64,000 bases of DNA from Nocardioides carbamazepini. Lineage in GTDB: Bacteria; Actinomycetota; Actinomycetes; Propionibacteriales; Nocardioidaceae. A program made the position numbers and the translations under genes. The notes under the pieces were generated by a model. It was not told where the DNA came from and did not search any database. It saw only the letters and a list, made by a program, of their open reading frames with translations. Of the stretch, positions 35,936-44,247 are shown piece by piece (the stretch's first letter is position 1; every line of letters begins with the position of its first letter). The stretch covers positions 550,870-614,869 of the forward strand of contig NZ_JAHTLF010000013.1 in NCBI RefSeq assembly GCF_024614185.1, given 5' to 3'.

Positions 35936-35975
35936 CGCCACCCTCCCGGTGCTCCGCATTCACGCTCGCTCGATA

Positions 35976-36019
35976 TTCGGACACTATTCGTTCTTATTTC
36001 GAACACTAGACGCTACAGT
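35976..36019. promoter_or_regulatory. Homogentisate intergenic operator and promoter
   Basis: Direct repeats TTCGGACACTA (35976-35986) and TTCGAACACTA (35998-36008), 22 bp apart (two helical turns), followed by TACAGT (36014-36019) six bases before GTG 36026. Likely binding sites for the downstream-encoded IclR regulator. The local AT-richness stands out from flanking DNA. Confidence 0.6.
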
Positions 36020-36025
36020 GGGCGC

Positions 36026-36877
36026 GTGTCCATCCCCCTCCCGTTCCGGCGGCTCGTCGACGACGCCGCGATCTTCCCGCCGGGCCTGGCTCCGCTGCCG
36101 GAGGCGGTACGCGCCCACCGCGCCCACCCCACGAGCGCGTACGCCGACCTGGTCGGCCCCCTGGTCGTGGACACCGCCCGCCTCGACGACCTCGCCGCGC
36201 TCGACACAGCGGGGATCGCCGTCAGCGTCGTCGTCCCCACGCCCGCGGAGGTGCCCGGCATCGCCGCCCGGGCCGCGGACGCGGGCGTCGTGCTCGCCGG
36301 CCTGGAGGTGAGGCTCGGCGGCTCCGGGAGGCCCGCCGAGCAGGTCGCGGCGGTCGCCGCCGACGCACCCGACGGCATCCCCACCTACGTCGAGGTGCCG
36401 CGACCGGCCGATCCGGCCTGGGGGGACGCCCTCGCCGCCGCCACCGAGCACGGCCTGCGCCTCAAGCTCCGCACCGGCGGCACCGAGGCCGGGGCCTTCC
36501 CGTCGGAGGACGAGGTCGCGACCTGGATCGCCGCCGCCGTGACCAACGCCCTCCCGTTCAAGTGCACCGCCGGCCTGCACAACGCGGTGCGACACACCGC
36601 CCCGGGCACCGGCTTCGAGCACCACGGCTACCTCAACATCCTGCTCGCGACCGCGCGGGCCGGTGCGGGTGCCGAGCACCCGGCGCTGGTCGCGACCCTC
36701 GCCGAGCGCGACGCCGCCACCCTCGCGGACGCCGCCCGGACCACCGTGGACCTCGGCGCGGCCCGCGCCTCCTTCGTCTCCTTCGGCTCGTGCAGTGTCG
36801 CCGAGCCCTACGACGACCTGGTCGCCCTCGGCCTGCTCGCCACCACCCCGTCAGCCCCGGAGGAGCACCGCTCATGA
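36026..36877 (+). CDS. Unknown protein coupled to fumarylacetoacetase
   Basis: 283 residues, soluble. I do not recognise the family. Seen: PLPFRRLVDDAAIFPPGLAPL at the start, repeated beta-alpha units (SVVVPTPAEVPGIAARA, PTYVEVPRP, LRLKLRTGGTEAGAFPSE), FKCTAGLHNAVRH and a final FVSFGSCSVAEPYDDL, all suggestive of a TIM-barrel with lysine and histidine near the strand ends. Stop overlaps fahA start as ATGA, so it is tightly coupled to homogentisate breakdown; a substitute for the missing isomerase is one possibility, but there is no direct support. Confidence 0.75.
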   Translation: MSIPLPFRRLVDDAAIFPPGLAPLPEAVRAHRAHPTSAYADLVGPLVVDTARLDDLAALDTAGIAVSVVVPTPAEVPGIAARAADAGVVLAGLEVRLGGSGRPAEQVAAVAADAPDGIPTYVEVPRPADPAWGDALAAATEHGLRLKLRTGGTEAGAFPSEDEVATWIAAAVTNALPFKCTAGLHNAVRHTAPGTGFEHHGYLNILLATARAGAGAEHPALVATLAERDAATLADAARTTVDLGAARASFVSFGSCSVAEPYDDLVALGLLATTPSAPEEHRS

Positions 36878-38097
36878 CCGACCAGCAGACCTGGGTGCAG
36901 GGTGCCGCCGGCAGCCTGTACGACGTCGACAACCTGCCGTACGCCGCCATCACCACCGAGACCGGCAGCGGGCGCACCGACGGCCCCGGGAGGCTCGGTG
37001 TGCGCATCGGCGACCAGGTCCTCGACCTCGGCGCCGCCGCCCGCGAGCTGCGCCCGGAGTGGACCCGTCTGCTCGACGTGCCCGCCCTCAACCCGCTGCT
37101 CGCTGCCGGACCCGCCACGTGGGCGCTGGTCCGCGCCTGGGCGAGCGAGCTGCTCACCGATCCCACGTACCAGGAGCGGGTCACCCTGCTGCCGCTGGCC
37201 GAGGTGACCTGCCTGCTGCCGTTCTCGGTCGCCGACTACGTCGACTACTACGCCTCCGAGCACCACGCGACCAATGTCGGCCGGATCTTCCGACCCGACG
37301 GTGAGGCGCTGCTGCCCAACTGGAAGCACCTCCCGGTCGGCTACCACGGCCGCGCCGGCTCGATCGTCGTCTCCGGCACCGACATCCGCCGCCCCGCCGG
37401 TCAGCGCAAGGCTCCCGACGAGCCGGCGCCGACGTACGGCCCCAGCCGCCGGCTCGACATCGAGGCCGAGCTCGGGTTCGTCGTCGGCCGCAGCGTGCCG
37501 CTCGGCACCCGCGTCGGGACGGCCGAGTTCGCCACGACCGTCTTCGGCGTCACCGGCGTCAACGACTGGTCGGCCCGCGACATCCAGGCCTGGGAGTACG
37601 TCCCGCTCGGTCCCAACCTCGCCAAGTCCTTCGCCACCTCGATCAGCGCCTGGGTCACTCCCCTGGCCGCACTCGAGGCCGCCCGCGTCCCGCTGCCGGG
37701 CCAGGACGTGCCCCTGCTCCCCTACCTGCGGGAGGACGGGCCGTCGGGCTACGACATCGACGTCGAGGTCGAGCTGAACGGCACCGTCGTCGCGCGTCCG
37801 CCGTACCGCTCGATGTACTGGTCACCGGCCCAGATGCTCGCGCACCTCACCGTCAACGGCGCGTCGCTGCGGGTCGGCGACCTCTACGCCTCCGGCACGA
37901 TCAGCGGCCCGGAGAAGCACCAGCGCGGGTCCTTCCTCGAGCTGTCGTGGGGTGGGCGCGAGCCGTTCGACGCCGGCGGCGCGGAGCGGACCTTCCTGGA
38001 GGACGGCGACGAGGTGGTGCTGCGCTACACCGCGCCGGGCGCACGGGGGCGGATCGGCCTCGGCGAGGTTCGTGGGACGATCCTGCCGACCAGCTGA
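36874..38097 (+). CDS. fahA: Fumarylacetoacetase
   Basis: 407 residues. Hydrolyses fumarylacetoacetate to fumarate and acetoacetate, the last step of homogentisate catabolism. Seen: an N-terminal SH3-like region, DYVDYYASEHHATNVGRIFRP (metal aspartate and catalytic histidine), LPVGYHGRAGSIVVSGTDIRRP, DIEAELGFVVGRS, VNDWSARDIQAWEYVPLGP and SGTISGPEKHQRGSFLELSW. ATG 36874 overlaps the upstream unknown gene by 4 bases. Confidence 0.95.
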   Translation: MTDQQTWVQGAAGSLYDVDNLPYAAITTETGSGRTDGPGRLGVRIGDQVLDLGAAARELRPEWTRLLDVPALNPLLAAGPATWALVRAWASELLTDPTYQERVTLLPLAEVTCLLPFSVADYVDYYASEHHATNVGRIFRPDGEALLPNWKHLPVGYHGRAGSIVVSGTDIRRPAGQRKAPDEPAPTYGPSRRLDIEAELGFVVGRSVPLGTRVGTAEFATTVFGVTGVNDWSARDIQAWEYVPLGPNLAKSFATSISAWVTPLAALEAARVPLPGQDVPLLPYLREDGPSGYDIDVEVELNGTVVARPPYRSMYWSPAQMLAHLTVNGASLRVGDLYASGTISGPEKHQRGSFLELSWGGREPFDAGGAERTFLEDGDEVVLRYTAPGARGRIGLGEVRGTILPTS

Positions 38098-38107
38098 GGA
38101 GGGACGG

Positions 38108-38773
38108 GTGTCGGATTCCGGTTCGCAGACCCTCGAGCGGGGGTTGGCCGTGCTCGTCGAGCTCGGCCGGCATCCCGAGGGCCTGACCGTCGCCGAGGCG
38201 GCGACCGCGTGCGGCATGCACCGCTCGATCACCTACCGGCTCCTGGTCTCGCTGCAGCGCACCGGCTTCGCCGCGCGCGACGACCAGGGGCGCTACACGG
38301 TCGGTCCGGCCACCGCCGACCTGGCCGAGCACAGCCGCCCGCGGCTGCGCGACGTCGCCGAGCCGGTGCTGCACCAGCTGGCCCTGGAGATCGACGCGAC
38401 CGCGAGCCTGGTCGAGGTCAGCGGCGACGCCGCCGTGACCACCGTGGTCGCCGAGCCGCCGACCGACGGCCCGCGCTTCTCCTACCGCCTCGGCAACCGT
38501 GACCCTCTCGACCGGGGCGCCGGCGGCCTCGCCGCACTGGCCTCCGGGTCACCACGACCCGGAGAGCCGGCCCGCGTCGCCGGCATCCGCGACGCCGGGC
38601 ACGTGACGACGGAGGCCGAGCTCAACCCCGGGGCCTACGGCATCGCGGCTCCCCTGCCCGGCTGGCACGTGCTGGCCGCGGTCAACGTCGTGACCTCGCG
38701 CCCCGACCTGCTCACCTCGGCCGTCGATCCGGTCCGGCGCGCGGTCGCCACCATCACCGCCGCCCTGCACTGA
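38108..38773 (+). CDS. IclR-family regulator
   Basis: 221 residues. N-terminal winged helix (LERGLAVLVELGRHPEGLTVAEAATACGMHRSITYRLLVSLQRTGF) and a shortened IclR effector domain (YRLGNRDPLDRGAGGLAALASG, GAYGIAAPLPGW). Follows fahA by 10 bases with a GAGGAGGGACG ribosome site, so it is the last gene of the operon and likely autoregulates it together with hmgA by binding the direct repeats at 35976-36008. Confidence 0.88.
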   Translation: MSDSGSQTLERGLAVLVELGRHPEGLTVAEAATACGMHRSITYRLLVSLQRTGFAARDDQGRYTVGPATADLAEHSRPRLRDVAEPVLHQLALEIDATASLVEVSGDAAVTTVVAEPPTDGPRFSYRLGNRDPLDRGAGGLAALASGSPRPGEPARVAGIRDAGHVTTEAELNPGAYGIAAPLPGWHVLAAVNVVTSRPDLLTSAVDPVRRAVATITAALH

Positions 38774-38822
38774 GCGTCACGCAGCGCGCGGCCCCTTGGA
38801 GCAACTCATCTAGGGTGGCCGC

Positions 38823-39422
38823 GTGCCGACCCTCGTGCTCGCGTCCGCCTCTCCCGCCCGTCTGGCGACCCTGCGCGGCGCCGGCCTCGACCCGCAGGTG
38901 GTCGTCTCGGGGGTCGACGAGTCGCAGGTCCGCGACGTGCCGCCGGCGGAGCTGGCACTGCGGCTGGCCGAGCTCAAGTGCGGAGCCGTGGCCGGCCGCG
39001 ACGGCCTGCCCGCCGACGCCCTGGTACTCGGCTGCGACTCGGTCCTCGAGCTCGACGGCACGGCGCTCGGCAAGCCCGACGACGCCGACGACGCCGTCCG
39101 CCGCTGGCAGTCCATGCGCGGCCGCTCCGGAGTCCTGCACACCGGGCACTGCCTGCACGACCGCGCCAACGGTCACCAGGTCGCCGCGACCGCCTCGACG
39201 ACGGTCCACTTCGCCGACGTCACCGACGCCGAGATCGCGGCGTACGTCGCGACCGGCGAGCCGCTCCACGTCGCCGGCGCCTTCACGGTCGACGGCCTCG
39301 GCGGCGGGTTCGTGACCAGCATCGAGGGCGACCACCACAACGTCGTCGGCGTCAGCCTGCCGCTCCTGCGCGGGATGGTCCGGGAGCTCGGGCACGCATG
39401 GACCGACCTCTGGGCGTGCTGA
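38823..39422 (+). CDS. maf: Maf-family nucleotide pyrophosphatase
   Basis: 199 residues. House-cleaning hydrolase of non-canonical or pyrimidine nucleoside triphosphates. Seen: LVLASASPARLATLRGAGL with the SxSxR signature, VVVSGVDES, LGCDSVLELDGTALGKPDDADDA with the catalytic aspartate, and TVHFADVTDAEIAAYVATGEPLHVAGAF. GTG 38823 follows TAGGGT by 6 bases. The downstream secreted-protein gene starts inside its last 25 bases. Confidence 0.92.
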   Translation: MPTLVLASASPARLATLRGAGLDPQVVVSGVDESQVRDVPPAELALRLAELKCGAVAGRDGLPADALVLGCDSVLELDGTALGKPDDADDAVRRWQSMRGRSGVLHTGHCLHDRANGHQVAATASTTVHFADVTDAEIAAYVATGEPLHVAGAFTVDGLGGGFVTSIEGDHHNVVGVSLPLLRGMVRELGHAWTDLWAC

Positions 39423-40564
39423 CCCCGCTGCTCGCCGTCCTCCTGGCGCTGCCCGGCCCGGCCGCCGCGGCACCCGGCGACGTCCCCGACCTGGCGACCG
39501 GCAGCCACCCGATCACGCTGCCCACAGACGCACCGGCGAGCTTCCGGTTGGAGCGCACCACGTCCGGCAGCACCGTCCATGTCGCGCTCTGGTACGTCGG
39601 CGCGGGCGACTCGGTCGGCGAGGGCGTCCGGATCACGATCGGCACGACGCCCGACGGCACCGGCTGCGGCAGTGGCGCCGTCTTCCGCCCGACCCTCGGC
39701 GAGCCCGCACCGCTGCTCGCCACCACCGCGTCGACCTGGACCGACGAGCCCGACCACCCGTGCGCCACCGCCGCGGAGCTGTACGCCACCGTCGGCCCGC
39801 CCAGCGACCCGGTCGACCAGGGCCGCGAGGCGATCCTGCTCGTCTATGAGGAGCCGCCGCTGCCGGCGTACTCCTTCGGGCTGCTGCGCGAGCCCGCCGC
39901 CCCGGCCTGGGCCCCGGTCGAGCCCGGACGATCGCCCCGCCCGGTCGACGCGGGGACGACGCCGGCGGACGCGCCGGTCCTCGACGCGGGCAGCCACACC
40001 CTGTCGCTGCGACCGGGCCGCACCGCCGTGGTGGCCGTCCCCCTCGACTGGGACCAGTCCCTGCGGGCGCAGGTCGACGGAGGCACCGGGGCCACGGTCA
40101 CGATCCTCGGCCCCCTGCTGGGGGACGACGTCGCGTCGAGCGCGGAGGGCCGGGCGCAGTCGCACGTCGTGTCGTACCTGCACCGGGACTCGTTCGACCC
40201 CACCCGCGTCGGGGCGGCACTCGCGGGCGTGCGCCATGTGCTGGTCGCCCTGCCTGCCGGGGCGCCGCCTGCGGACGTCACGCTGAGCCTCGCCGTCGAC
40301 GGCAGTGCCGGCGACGGCGTTCCGGACTACGCCGCCGCGGGCGGCGCGCTGCCGCCGCGCGCGGACTCGCGCCTGGTCGACGGCTCCCTCACCCCGCCGC
40401 CCTCCGTGGGCACGGCTCCCGGACCCACGGAGGAGGACAGCGCGCCGGCCCCGATCTGGATCGGGGCCGGCGCGCTGGTGCTGCTCGGTGCGGTGGGGGC
40501 CGTCGCCCTCGGCCGCCGCGCGAAGGGACCTACTCGACGGGGAGCCCGAGTCCGCGGGCGATGA
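39398..40564 (+). CDS. Secreted, C-terminally membrane-anchored protein of unknown function
   Basis: 388 residues. Signal peptide about 1-26 (LTPLLAVLLALPGPAAA), a long extracytoplasmic part of two beta-rich halves, each with a DLATGSHPITLP / VLDAGSHTLSLRPG-type opening, then a Pro-rich linker, one membrane helix (WIGAGALVLLGAVGAVALG) and a basic tail. The duplicated GSHxxxL opening suggests an internal repeat of two similar domains. Overlaps maf by 25 bases at its start and the convergent acyl-CoA dehydrogenase by 35 bases at its end. Role unknown. Confidence 0.75.
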   Translation: MDRPLGVLTPLLAVLLALPGPAAAAPGDVPDLATGSHPITLPTDAPASFRLERTTSGSTVHVALWYVGAGDSVGEGVRITIGTTPDGTGCGSGAVFRPTLGEPAPLLATTASTWTDEPDHPCATAAELYATVGPPSDPVDQGREAILLVYEEPPLPAYSFGLLREPAAPAWAPVEPGRSPRPVDAGTTPADAPVLDAGSHTLSLRPGRTAVVAVPLDWDQSLRAQVDGGTGATVTILGPLLGDDVASSAEGRAQSHVVSYLHRDSFDPTRVGAALAGVRHVLVALPAGAPPADVTLSLAVDGSAGDGVPDYAAAGGALPPRADSRLVDGSLTPPPSVGTAPGPTEEDSAPAPIWIGAGALVLLGAVGAVALGRRAKGPTRRGARVRGR

Positions 40565-41729
40565 GCATCCGCTGCACCTCGGACGTGCCCTCGCCGATCT
40601 CGAGGATCTTGGCGTCGCGGTAGAACCGCGCGACGGGATACTCCTCCATGAAGCCGTAGCCGCCGAAGACCTGCGTGGCGATCCGGGTCGCGGACACGGC
40701 CGACTCGCTGGCGTAGAGCTTCGCGACCGACGCGGCCTGCTTGAACTCCTTCATCGACGGGCCGCGTCCGCCCTCCATCGCGTCCTTCATCGCGGCCGCG
40801 CGGTAGGTCAGCATCCGCGAGGCGTGCAGCATCACCTCGAGGTCGGCGATCTGGAAGGCGACACCCTGCTTGCGGCCGATCGGGCCGCCCATGGTCTGCC
40901 GGTCGAGGGAGTACTCCACGCACAGGTCGACGCAGGCCTGGATCAGGCCGACGGCGAGCGCGGCGATCGCGACCCGGCCGTCGTCGAGGATGGCGAGGAA
41001 CTGGGCGTAGCCGCGGCCGCGGTCGCCGACGAGGTGGTCCTCGGGCACCCGGCAGTCGGTGAAGGACAGCGGGTGGGTGTCGGAGATGTGCCAGCCGAGC
41101 TTGTCGTAGCCCGGCTCGGCCACGAAGCCCGGCGTGCCCGCGGGCACGATGATCGCGGAGATCTCGGGCTTGCCCGACTCCGAGACGCCGGTCCGCGCGG
41201 TGACCGTGACGAGGCTGGTGATGTCGGAGCCGGAGTTGGTGATGAACTGCTTGCCGCCGTTGATCACCCACTCGCCGTTGTCGAGCTCGGCCCGGGTCCG
41301 GGTGGCGCCGGCGTCGGAGCCCGCCCCGGGCTCGGTGAGCCCGAAGCCGGCGAGCCGCCGGCCCGCGACCAGGTCCGGCAGCCAGGTCTTCTTCTGCTCG
41401 TCGGACCCGTAGGTGAGGATCGGGTTGATCCCGAGGCCCACGCCCGCCTCGAGCGTCACGCCCAGCGACTGGTCGACCCGGCCGAGCTCCTCGATCGCCA
41501 GGCACAGCGACGTGAACGGACCGTCGGCCGCCTCGAGCCCGGCGCCGCCGTACTCCTCCGGAGCGGTGAGGCCGAACAGCCCCAGCTCGCCCATCTTCTG
41601 GACCACGTCGGTCGGGAAGTGATGGGCCTTGTCCCACTCCGCCACGTGCGGGCGGATGGTGGACTCGGCGAAGTCCCGGACGGTGCGCCGGAACTCCTCG
41701 TGCTCACGCGACAGCTCGAACTGGGTCAT
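40530..41729 (-). CDS. Acyl-CoA dehydrogenase
   Basis: 399 residues. Seen: MGELGLFGLTAPEEYGGAG, LAGFGLTEPGAGSDAGATRT (FAD/substrate contact), FITNSGSDIT, QTMGGPIGRKQGVAFQIADL and IGEGTSEVQRMLIARGLG with the catalytic glutamate. Fatty or branched-chain acyl-CoA oxidation; distinct from the paralogue at 19948. ATG 41729 follows TACGAT by 6 bases; an ATG at 41747 would lie upstream of that -10 box. An 18-bp inverted repeat overlaps the -35 region. Confidence 0.92.
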   Translation of the reverse strand: MTQFELSREHEEFRRTVRDFAESTIRPHVAEWDKAHHFPTDVVQKMGELGLFGLTAPEEYGGAGLEAADGPFTSLCLAIEELGRVDQSLGVTLEAGVGLGINPILTYGSDEQKKTWLPDLVAGRRLAGFGLTEPGAGSDAGATRTRAELDNGEWVINGGKQFITNSGSDITSLVTVTARTGVSESGKPEISAIIVPAGTPGFVAEPGYDKLGWHISDTHPLSFTDCRVPEDHLVGDRGRGYAQFLAILDDGRVAIAALAVGLIQACVDLCVEYSLDRQTMGGPIGRKQGVAFQIADLEVMLHASRMLTYRAAAMKDAMEGGRGPSMKEFKQAASVAKLYASESAVSATRIATQVFGGYGFMEEYPVARFYRDAKILEIGEGTSEVQRMLIARGLGLPVE

Positions 41730-41749
41730 GCCCCCATCGTAGGTCACGA

Positions 41750-41767
41750 GGTTAACGTTTGTTAACC
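41750..41767. promoter_or_regulatory. Inverted-repeat operator upstream of acyl-CoA dehydrogenase
   Basis: GGTTAAC-gttt-GTTAACC, a perfect 7-4-7 repeat covering the expected -35 region of the dehydrogenase promoter (-10 TACGAT at 41741-41736). Typical of a TetR- or GntR-type repressor of lipid catabolism; the regulator is not in this neighbourhood. Confidence 0.6.
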
Positions 41768-41823
41768 GGCGGTCCCGTTGATTTTCCCCACATCCGCGAC
41801 GGATCCGTCAGAGGATGGCCCGC

Positions 41824-42402
41824 ATGACCCCCGTTCCCCGCACCGTCCTCCGACTCACCGCCGCGCTCGCCTGCTCGGCCGGCCTCCTCGTCACCGCCCC
41901 CGGCCTCGCGTCCGCCGCCGAACTGGTCCGCACCGACCCGGCTCGCGACGTGGTCGGGGTCTCCATGTCGTCGGACAAGGAGCAGGTCGCACCGGGCGAG
42001 CGCGGCATCGACATCCGCAAGGTGCGGGCCAGCCACGGCACCGACGTCCTGGTCATCCAACTGCGGACCCGCGGCCGGCTCGCCCACAAGGGCGTCATCC
42101 TCAATGCGGCGGTCCGGACGCCCGGCGGCAGCTACGACGTCACCCACCTGCGGTTCGCCGGCGCCACCGAGTCCGCGCTCACGTCCGGCAACGCGGAGGT
42201 CGCCTGCCCCGGCTTCGCGGTCGAGCGGGGCCGACGGACGGCCACGATCACCATCCCCACGGCCTGCATCGGCGACCCTGCGTGGGTGCGCGTCGGCGTC
42301 GGGATCGCCCAGGCCCGCGGCAAGCGCTTCTACGCCGACGACGGCCTCAGCCGCACGGTCGGGAACAGGTTGAAGCTGTCGGGGAAGATCGCCCGCGGCT
42401 GA
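41824..42402 (+). CDS. Small secreted protein, unknown function
   Basis: 192 residues. Signal peptide about 1-31 (LRLTAALACSAGLLVTAPGLASAAE), then a compact beta-rich domain with two cysteines (CPGF and ACIGD) that could pair. Recognisable pieces: TDPARDVVGVSMSS, DIRKVRASHGTDVLVIQLRTRG, YDVTHLRFAG. No family recognised. ATG 41824 preferred over ATG 41815 because GAGG at 41811 is correctly spaced. Confidence 0.75.
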   Translation: MTPVPRTVLRLTAALACSAGLLVTAPGLASAAELVRTDPARDVVGVSMSSDKEQVAPGERGIDIRKVRASHGTDVLVIQLRTRGRLAHKGVILNAAVRTPGGSYDVTHLRFAGATESALTSGNAEVACPGFAVERGRRTATITIPTACIGDPAWVRVGVGIAQARGKRFYADDGLSRTVGNRLKLSGKIARG

Positions 42403-42410
42403 GCCCACCG

Positions 42411-43604
42411 CTACGCCGTACGGCGACGCTCCTCCGGCGACGAAGGACGGTCGTCGTTCCGCGGCGCGCGCACGGCCCGGGCCCGGCCGGCCGACTTGGC
42501 CTCGTAGAGCGCACCGTCGGCATCCGCCACTGCCAGGGCGATGTCGTCGCCCGGGACGACGGTCGCGATGCCGAAGCTGACCGTGGGCATCGCGCTGAGG
42601 TCGTCGCCGCGGTAGCGCCGCGCGATCTCCTCCACCACCGCCTCCGCCGGGGCGCCGCGCACGAGGAGGACGAACTCGTCCCCGCCGAGGCGGCCGAGCA
42701 GGCCGCGGACGCCGACGACCTCCTGGCACGCCGTCGCGAACGTGGTGAGGGCGCGATCTCCCGCCGCGTGGCCGAGACCGTCGTTGATGCTCTTGAAACG
42801 GTCGAGGTCGGCGATGACGACCGCCGCGACGGCACCCGCCGGGCCGCGGTCGAGCTCGCGCTGCGCCGCCCGGAGGAACTCGGACCGGTTGAGCAGACCG
42901 GTCAGCCCGTCGCGGGTCGCCTGCAGCCGCAGCTCCGAGGTCTGCTGCTCGTGGCTCAGCGCCGACATGCTGAAGGTGACCACGACGAGCAGCACCATCA
43001 TGAGCAGCGTGGTGACCTGGCCGCCGAAGGCCATCCGGAAGAACGGGTCGGCCGGCCCGACAGCGACGAAGGCCGCGGTGCGCGCCAGGTAGAACACGGC
43101 GATGACGGCCGAGACGACGGCCATCGCGGTGAGCACGAAGCGATACTGGGCGCGCGTCGCGTCGCCGGCGCCGAGGCCGCGCAGCAGCAGTCCGAGCTCC
43201 CGGGCCGAGGCGCCGATGAGACCGGCCATGCCGGCCAGGTAGACCGCGCCTCCGGACCAGATGTCGGTGCGCGGGTCGTCGGCGAACGAGACGACCAGCA
43301 CCACCGCGGGGACCAGCAACAGCTGCCAGGGCCGCACCCGGCGCTCCCGCAGGGACCGCCCGCCGGACCAGACGCATGCGGCGCCGAGCACTCCGGCGGT
43401 GTTGCCGAGCGGGTTGGCGACGACCTGTGCTGCGGTGCCGTTGAAAAGGAACAGCAGGGCGCTGACGATGAAGAACGCCAGGGACGCGCACCACCAACCG
43501 CTGTACGCGGAGCGGGTCGAACGGTAGGTGACGCCGTAGCAGAGCACGAGGACGCAGGTCGCCACGAGCCCGAAGGCCACGCGCAGGGTCACCGTGTCCA
43601 ACAT
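42411..43604 (-). CDS. Membrane diguanylate cyclase (GGDEF)
   Basis: 397 residues. About six to seven membrane segments in residues 1-210, then a GGDEF domain: RDGLTGLLNRSEFLRAA, VVIADLDRFKSINDGLGHAAGDRAL, and RLGGDEFVLLV with GGDEF at 307-311, so c-di-GMP synthesis is expected. The RxxD inhibitory site normally a few residues before GGDEF is absent, so no product inhibition through that site. No EAL domain. ATG 43604 is 7 bases after TAGCCT. Confidence 0.9.
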   Translation of the reverse strand: MLDTVTLRVAFGLVATCVLVLCYGVTYRSTRSAYSGWWCASLAFFIVSALLFLFNGTAAQVVANPLGNTAGVLGAACVWSGGRSLRERRVRPWQLLLVPAVVLVVSFADDPRTDIWSGGAVYLAGMAGLIGASARELGLLLRGLGAGDATRAQYRFVLTAMAVVSAVIAVFYLARTAAFVAVGPADPFFRMAFGGQVTTLLMMVLLVVVTFSMSALSHEQQTSELRLQATRDGLTGLLNRSEFLRAAQRELDRGPAGAVAAVVIADLDRFKSINDGLGHAAGDRALTTFATACQEVVGVRGLLGRLGGDEFVLLVRGAPAEAVVEEIARRYRGDDLSAMPTVSFGIATVVPGDDIALAVADADGALYEAKSAGRARAVRAPRNDDRPSSPEERRRTA

Positions 43605-43709
43605 GTCCTTCAGGCTAGAACCGTTCCGGTGCTCGCACGCGGGAGCGCGGCGATCATGACCGAAGGCCGTTGCGCCATGGTCAATTCGGGTGGAATTCCC
43701 GGCCCGGCA

Positions 43710-43726
43710 CCGGGACCTAGTCCCGG
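43710..43726. promoter_or_regulatory. Inverted repeat upstream of the PH-domain operon
   Basis: CCGGGAC-cta-GTCCCGG, 25 bases before the TAGGCT -10 box of the PH/PH/MazF-like operon. Could be an operator. Confidence 0.4.
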
Positions 43727-43764
43727 CCGGGCGCGGGCGGACCCACGACGTAGGCTTCCCCAGC

Positions 43765-44247
43765 GTGAGCCAGCTGCGCGACCCCGCCCACCGCGTCAGT
43801 CCCCGGGCCCGCCTGATGTGGCAGGTCGAGTCGGGGATCTCGGCCCTGTTCGTGGCGGCCGGCCTCGGGGTCGCCGCGGTGCTCGCCGGACCGGACGGCC
43901 TGCGCTGGTGGCTGGTCGGCCTCGCCGTCGTCGTCTGTGGGACGGCTGCCGTCGTCGTACCGCAGTGGCGCTACCGGGTGCACCGCTGGGAGGTCTCCGC
44001 GAACGCGGTCTACACCCAGCGCGGCTGGTGGGCCAGGGAGCGGCGGATCGCCCCGATGTCGCGGGTGCAGACCGTCGACTTCGCCCAAGGGCCCCTCGCG
44101 CGGATGTTCGGGCTCGCCACCGTCACGGTGACCACGGCCTCGGCCGCGGGCCCCCTGCAGATCGAGGGTCTCGACCGGTCCGTCGCGCTCGCCCTCGTGG
44201 ACGAGCTGACCCGCAAGGCGGACCTCGTCGAGGGTGACGCCACGTGA
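43765..44247 (+). CDS. Bacterial PH-domain membrane protein (YdbS-like)
   Basis: 160 residues. Two membrane segments near residues 20-65 followed by a bPH2 domain: YRVHRWEVSANAVYTQRGWWARERRIAPMSRVQTVDFAQGP, LARMFGLATVTVTTASAAG. Pairs with the larger YdbT-like protein next door, as in Bacillus ydbS-ydbT. GTG 43765 follows TAGGCT by 8 bases. Stop overlaps the next start as GTGA. Confidence 0.87.
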   Translation: MSQLRDPAHRVSPRARLMWQVESGISALFVAAGLGVAAVLAGPDGLRWWLVGLAVVVCGTAAVVVPQWRYRVHRWEVSANAVYTQRGWWARERRIAPMSRVQTVDFAQGPLARMFGLATVTVTTASAAGPLQIEGLDRSVALALVDELTRKADLVEGDAT

